Positions 57,562-61,220 of a stretch of DNA of 61,220 bases are shown piece after piece (position 1 is the stretch's first letter; each line of letters opens with the position of its first letter). The stretch comes from Myxococcales bacterium (GTDB taxonomy: Bacteria; Myxococcota; Myxococcia; Myxococcales; Myxococcaceae), in the NCBI GenBank assembly GCA_020846875.1, contig JADLDB010000119.1, positions 1 through 61,220 on the forward strand, read 5' to 3'. The position numbers and the translations under genes were made by a program. Under the pieces are notes generated by a model that was not told where the DNA came from, did no database searches, and saw only the letters and a list, made by a program, of their open reading frames with translations.

Positions 57562-59112
57562 GTGCACGCCACCCACGAGAAGATCCTGATCCTCGACTTC
57601 GGGAGCCAGTACACCCAGTTGATCGCCCGGCGCGTGCGCGAATTGGGTGTCTATTGCGAGATCCACCGCCCCGAGCTCCCGCTGGTGGATCTCAAGGCCT
57701 TCGCGCCCAGGGGGATCATCCTCTCGGGTGGGCCGATGTCGGTGGAGCAGCAGGGCTCCCCGCGCTGCGTGCCGGAGGTCTTCGAGCTGGGCCTGCCGGT
57801 GCTGGGGATCTGCTACGGCCTGCAGCTCATGTCGAAGATGTTGGGCGGCCGGGTGGACAAGTCGGCCCACCGCGAGTTCGGGCCCGCCGAGGTGGAGGTG
57901 CAGGTGTCCCGCGGCCCCTTCGCCCCCTTCGCGAAGCACACCCAGCTCAAGGTGTGGATGAGCCACGGCGATCGGGTAGAGCTGCTGCCGCCCGGCTTCG
58001 TCACCATCGGCACCACGCCGTCCGCGCCCTACGCCGCCGCGGCGCACGAGTCGAAGCCGCTGTACGGCCTGCAGTTCCATCCCGAGGTCGTCCACACCGA
58101 ATTGGGCAAGGAGATGCTGCGCGCCTTCCTCTTCACCGACTGCAAGGTGAAGGGCGACTGGACGATGAAGGGCTTCATCGAGGAGCAGGTGCGGGAGATC
58201 CGCGCGAAGGTGGGCGACGGCCGGGTGATCTGCGGGCTGTCGGGCGGCGTGGACTCCTCGGTGGCGGCGCTGCTGCTGCACCGGGCGATCGGCGACCGGC
58301 TGCAGTGCATCTTCGTGGACAACGGGCTGCTGCGCGCGGGCGAGCGCGAGCAGGTGGAGGCGCTCTTCGTGGGCCGCTTCCACGTGCCCTTGAAGACGAT
58401 CGACGCGCGCAAGCGCTTCCTCGACAAGCTGGCTGGGGTCACCGATCCGGAGAAGAAGCGCAAGACGATCGGCTACGAGTTCATCGCCGTCTTCGAGGAG
58501 GCGGCGAAGGAGTTCACCGACGCCGGGTTCCTCGCCCAGGGCACGCTGTACCCGGACGTGATCGAGTCGGTGTCCACCAAGGGGCCGTCGGCCACCATCA
58601 AGAGCCACCACAACGTGGGCGGGCTGCCGGAGCGGATGCACCTCAAGCTGATCGAGCCTTTGCGCGAGCTCTTCAAGGACGAGGTGCGGGTGCTGGGCCG
58701 CGAGCTGGGCCTGCCCGACGAGATGATCAGCCGCCACCCGTTCCCCGGGCCGGGGCTGGCGATCCGGGTGTTGAGCGATCTCACCGAGGCGCGCTTGGAC
58801 GTGCTGCGCAGGGCGGACGTGATCGTCCAGGAGGAGATCCGCGCCGCGGGGCTGTACAAGGAACTGTGGCAGGCCTTCGCGGTGCTGCTGCCGGTGCAGA
58901 GCGTGGGGGTGATGGGCGACGAGCGGACCTACGAGAACACCTGCGCCTTACGGGCGGTGACGTCGGTGGACGGGATGACGGCCGATTGGGCGCGGCTGCC
59001 CTACGAGCTGCTGGCGAAGCTCTCGAGCCGGATCATCAACGAGGTCCGGGGCATCAACCGGGTGGTCTACGACATCAGCTCGAAGCCGCCGGCGACCATC
59101 GAGTGGGAGTGA
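57562..59112 (+). CDS. guaA: GMP synthase (glutamine-hydrolysing)
   Basis: 516 residues from the GTG at 57562, with AAGGAG about ten bases before. It turns XMP into GMP. The class I amidotransferase domain has nucleophile Cys84 (GICYGLQLM) and its His/Glu in [11 protein letters not shown]. The ATP pyrophosphatase domain has SGGVDSS, and the C-terminal dimerisation domain has [12 protein letters not shown] and ends with the usual KPPATIEWE. The start is 64 bases from the divergent lipoprotein start. Confidence 0.97.
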   Translation: MHATHEKILILDFGSQYTQLIARRVRELGVYCEIHRPELPLVDLKAFAPRGIILSGGPMSVEQQGSPRCVPEVFELGLPVLGICYGLQLMSKMLGGRVDKSAHREFGPAEVEVQVSRGPFAPFAKHTQLKVWMSHGDRVELLPPGFVTIGTTPSAPYAAAAHESKPLYGLQFHPEVVHTELGKEMLRAFLFTDCKVKGDWTMKGFIEEQVREIRAKVGDGRVICGLSGGVDSSVAALLLHRAIGDRLQCIFVDNGLLRAGEREQVEALFVGRFHVPLKTIDARKRFLDKLAGVTDPEKKRKTIGYEFIAVFEEAAKEFTDAGFLAQGTLYPDVIESVSTKGPSATIKSHHNVGGLPERMHLKLIEPLRELFKDEVRVLGRELGLPDEMISRHPFPGPGLAIRVLSDLTEARLDVLRRADVIVQEEIRAAGLYKELWQAFAVLLPVQSVGVMGDERTYENTCALRAVTSVDGMTADWARLPYELLAKLSSRIINEVRGINRVVYDISSKPPATIEWE

Positions 59113-59188
59113 GGGGGCAAGGCCTGACCGCGAAGAAGGGGAAGCAACGGGGGCAGGGGAGCGGGCGAGCGGAGGGGCTTGCTGCACC

Positions 59189-61220
59189 TCACGGCTGGCC
59201 AGCCTTCACCGGCGCCGCCGGCTTGAGCTCCTCGACGAGCCGCCTGGCGCCGTACACCTTGTCCAGCGCCTCGATCAGCGCGGCGGAGTGGACCGACACG
59301 GCGCGGTTCTGCGACTCGTCGAAGCCGTAGTCCCCCCCCAGCGACTGGATGTTCCCGTCGAAGACGAGCCCCACCACCTCGCCGGCCTGGTTGACCATGG
59401 GCGAGCCCGAGTTGCCGCCGATGATGTCGTTGGTGGTGGCGACGTTGAAGGGGGTCTCCAGCGCCAGCTTCGGCTTCGCGGCGAGCCAGGACTTCGGCAG
59501 GGCGAAGGGATCCGAGCCGGTGTGTCGGGCGAAGGCGCCGGCCAGCGTGGTGAGCGGCTCCACGCGCTTGCCGTCCTCCTGGTAGCCCTTCACCTGGCCG
59601 TAGGAGAGGCGCAGGGTGAAGGTGGCGTCGGGGTAGATCGAGTCCCCGTAGACGGCGAAGCGTGCCCTGGCCAGCGCCTCGAGCTGCTTCTTGAGCGGGC
59701 CGTCGATCTCGGTCTCGTACTTCTTGCGGACCGCGCGGGCCTCGGCGTCGAAGGCGCGGACCAGCTCCAGCATCGGATCCTTGCTGGCGTCCACCTTCGC
59801 CTTGCCGCCGTCGAAGAGCTCCTTGCGCAGGCCGCCCACCGCCTCGCCCTTCTTGTCCACCTTGAGGTCCTTCAGCTTCGTGCCCTTCACGGCGGCGGTC
59901 GCCACCTCGGCGGGGCTCTTGGGGCCCAGCACCTTCTTCACCACCGGGTGATCCGGGCCCAGCTCCTCGCGCATCTTGGTGAGGGACCAGGTGAGGGTGA
60001 CGATCTCCAGCTCGGGGTAGATGGGCTTGTTGGACAAGAGGCCGGCCCGGAGCTGTGGGAGCCGCGCGTCGGCGTACTCCTTGAGGCGCTCGCCGTTGGG
60101 CTTCTCCTTCTCGTCGGCGTAGCGGACCAGCGTGCGGGCGTAGGAGAAGAGATCCGAGGACAGGCCGCGCTCCAGGGCGTTGTACTCCTTGCGGATCGCC
60201 TGCAGCCGCTTCACCAGGGCCGCCACCTCGTCCCAGGTCTTGCCGTACTGCTTCTCCAGCTCGGGCTTCGCCTTCACCTTCGCGCGGAAGTCGGCCTCGG
60301 CGGCCACCAGCTTCCCGTAGAAGGCCTTGTCGGCGAGCGCGTCCCGGCGGCCCTTGAGCGCCTTGAAGGAGTTCTCCACGCCGAAGAGCAGATCGTTGGA
60401 GTGCCGCTTCTGCTCTTTGCCACGGTTCTGGTACTCGGTGATCAGCCCGCGCAGCTCCGAGAGGCGGAACAGCGCCATCGGCAGCCTGTAATCGCGATCG
60501 TCCTCCAACTGGGCGACGGTGAGCGTGCGGCTGGTGCCGCCGGGGTTACCGGACACGAAGGTCAGGTCGCCTTCCTTCGCGTTGACGGTGGACCAGGTGA
60601 GGTGGTGGTCCATCTTCATCGGCTTGCCGTCGTTGCCGTAGATGCGCAGGAAGCTGACGTCGAGATCGTAGCGAGGGAACATGAAGTTGTCCGGGTCGCC
60701 GCCGAAGAAGGCGATCTGATCCTCGGGCGCGAACACCAGGTGCACGTTCTGGAAGCGGCGGTACTTGTACAGATCGTACCGGCCGCCGCGGTACAGGCTG
60801 ACGACCTCGCAGCGGACGTCGTCGCTGGTGGCGCACTCCTTCTCGATCGCCGCGATGGTGGCCTTCTGCGTCTCTGAGAACTTCTCCACCGGGACGGCCT
60901 TCGTCGCGTCCTGGACGCGCCTGGTCACGTCGGTGATCTCTGCCAACTGGTTGAGCTCGTAGGCGGGGCAGCGCGGCTCCTCGGCCTGCGTCCTGGCGAA
61001 GAAGCCGTCCTTGTTGAAGTCCTTCTTCATCAGGCCCGAGAGGTTCTCGATGCACTCGCGCGCGCAGTGGTGGTTGGTCATCACCAGGCCGTCGGCGGAG
61101 ACGACGGAGGCCGAGCAGCCGCCGGCGATCCGCACCGAGGACAGGCGCAAATGATCGAGCCACTCCTTGGTCGGCTCGAAGCCGTACTTCTTCTTCACCG
61201 TGGCCGACGGGAAGTTGTTG
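59189..61220 (-). CDS. Peptidase S46 (dipeptidyl-peptidase 7/11 type), N-terminus outside the window
   Basis: About 676 residues are inside the window; the frame stays open to the right edge (NNFPSATVKK precedes the visible part), so the first 30 or so residues, including any signal peptide, are missing. The chymotrypsin-like catalytic triad is visible: His in TNHHCA, and Ser in GGNSGSP with the following GLVFDGN. Members remove dipeptides from oligopeptides in the periplasm; whether it prefers acidic (DPP11) or hydrophobic (DPP7) residues is not clear. The gene is convergent to guaA across a 76-base gap with no clear terminator. Confidence 0.9.
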   Translation of the reverse strand, partial: NNFPSATVKKKYGFEPTKEWLDHLRLSSVRIAGGCSASVVSADGLVMTNHHCARECIENLSGLMKKDFNKDGFFARTQAEEPRCPAYELNQLAEITDVTRRVQDATKAVPVEKFSETQKATIAAIEKECATSDDVRCEVVSLYRGGRYDLYKYRRFQNVHLVFAPEDQIAFFGGDPDNFMFPRYDLDVSFLRIYGNDGKPMKMDHHLTWSTVNAKEGDLTFVSGNPGGTSRTLTVAQLEDDRDYRLPMALFRLSELRGLITEYQNRGKEQKRHSNDLLFGVENSFKALKGRRDALADKAFYGKLVAAEADFRAKVKAKPELEKQYGKTWDEVAALVKRLQAIRKEYNALERGLSSDLFSYARTLVRYADEKEKPNGERLKEYADARLPQLRAGLLSNKPIYPELEIVTLTWSLTKMREELGPDHPVVKKVLGPKSPAEVATAAVKGTKLKDLKVDKKGEAVGGLRKELFDGGKAKVDASKDPMLELVRAFDAEARAVRKKYETEIDGPLKKQLEALARARFAVYGDSIYPDATFTLRLSYGQVKGYQEDGKRVEPLTTLAGAFARHTGSDPFALPKSWLAAKPKLALETPFNVATTNDIIGGNSGSPMVNQAGEVVGLVFDGNIQSLGGDYGFDESQNRAVSVHSAALIEALDKVYGARRLVEELKPAAPVKAGQP

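Overview
The window is high-GC DNA (about two thirds or more G+C by eye) from a bacterium that is most likely a member of the Myxococcota. The pointers are tetratricopeptide, kelch and PEGA-domain lipoproteins, an FHA-containing AAA+ regulator, a PilZ-Hsp70 fusion, a mevalonate-pathway kinase, frequent GTG/TTG starts and dense ATGA/GTGA stop-start overlaps. This is an inference from gene content; no rRNA or tRNA gene is present to settle it.

Layout. 1-1873: tail of a beta-propeller-like protein, then three exported or membrane hypotheticals, one apparently split by a frameshift in a run of ten C. 1989-16790: a merged S10-spc-alpha ribosomal supercluster from rpsJ to rplQ with secY, adk, infA and rpoA, led by a strong sigma70-type promoter. 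rplC (L3), rpsN (S14) and map are absent from their usual places. 16876-20642 (mostly minus): a membrane protein, two TPR lipoproteins and a PlsC-type acyltransferase. 20707-26251 (plus, tightly overlapping): deoxynucleoside kinase, DUF2314-like protein, degenerate FHA-GAF-AAA+ regulator, pseudouridine-5'-phosphate glycosidase and a GHMP (phosphomevalonate-type) kinase carrying an in-frame palindromic repeat. 26358-29206 (minus): M16 peptidase and sensor kinase. 29275-35266: PEGA protein, kelch lipoprotein, large PHP-domain lipoprotein. 35350-37964: tail-anchored protein, aminotransferase, Mrp-like ATPase lacking its CXXC. 46182-38006 (minus): an eight-gene operon for a Tat-exported type II molybdenum enzyme (alpha, beta, heme-b/cytochrome-c gamma) with two rhodanese-like proteins, a YeeE/YedE sulfur transporter, a 39-residue membrane protein and a small secreted protein. 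46395-53211: split B12-dependent acyl-CoA mutase, HMG-CoA-lyase-like enzyme and companions. 53219-61220: PilZ-Hsp70 fusion, guaB, a lipoprotein, guaA and a partial S46 peptidase.

How parts work together. The supercluster supplies ribosomal proteins, Sec translocase, RNA polymerase alpha and IF-1 from one long transcription unit with several intercistronic stem-loops; the rplO-secY leader can form mutually exclusive pairings that include the secY Shine-Dalgarno. The molybdenum operon looks like a self-contained periplasmic respiratory module linked to sulfur (or selenium) chemistry: YeeE for uptake, rhodaneses for sulfane sulfur, Mo/Fe-S/heme subunits for redox. Two exported proteins of this operon end in the same Gly-Cys-Leu, suggesting a C-terminal thiol arm. 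It is the best candidate for an undescribed system.

No gene-free stretch exceeds 300 bases; the longest are 1874-2137 and 46183-46394. I saw no CRISPR array, insertion sequence, tRNA or rRNA.
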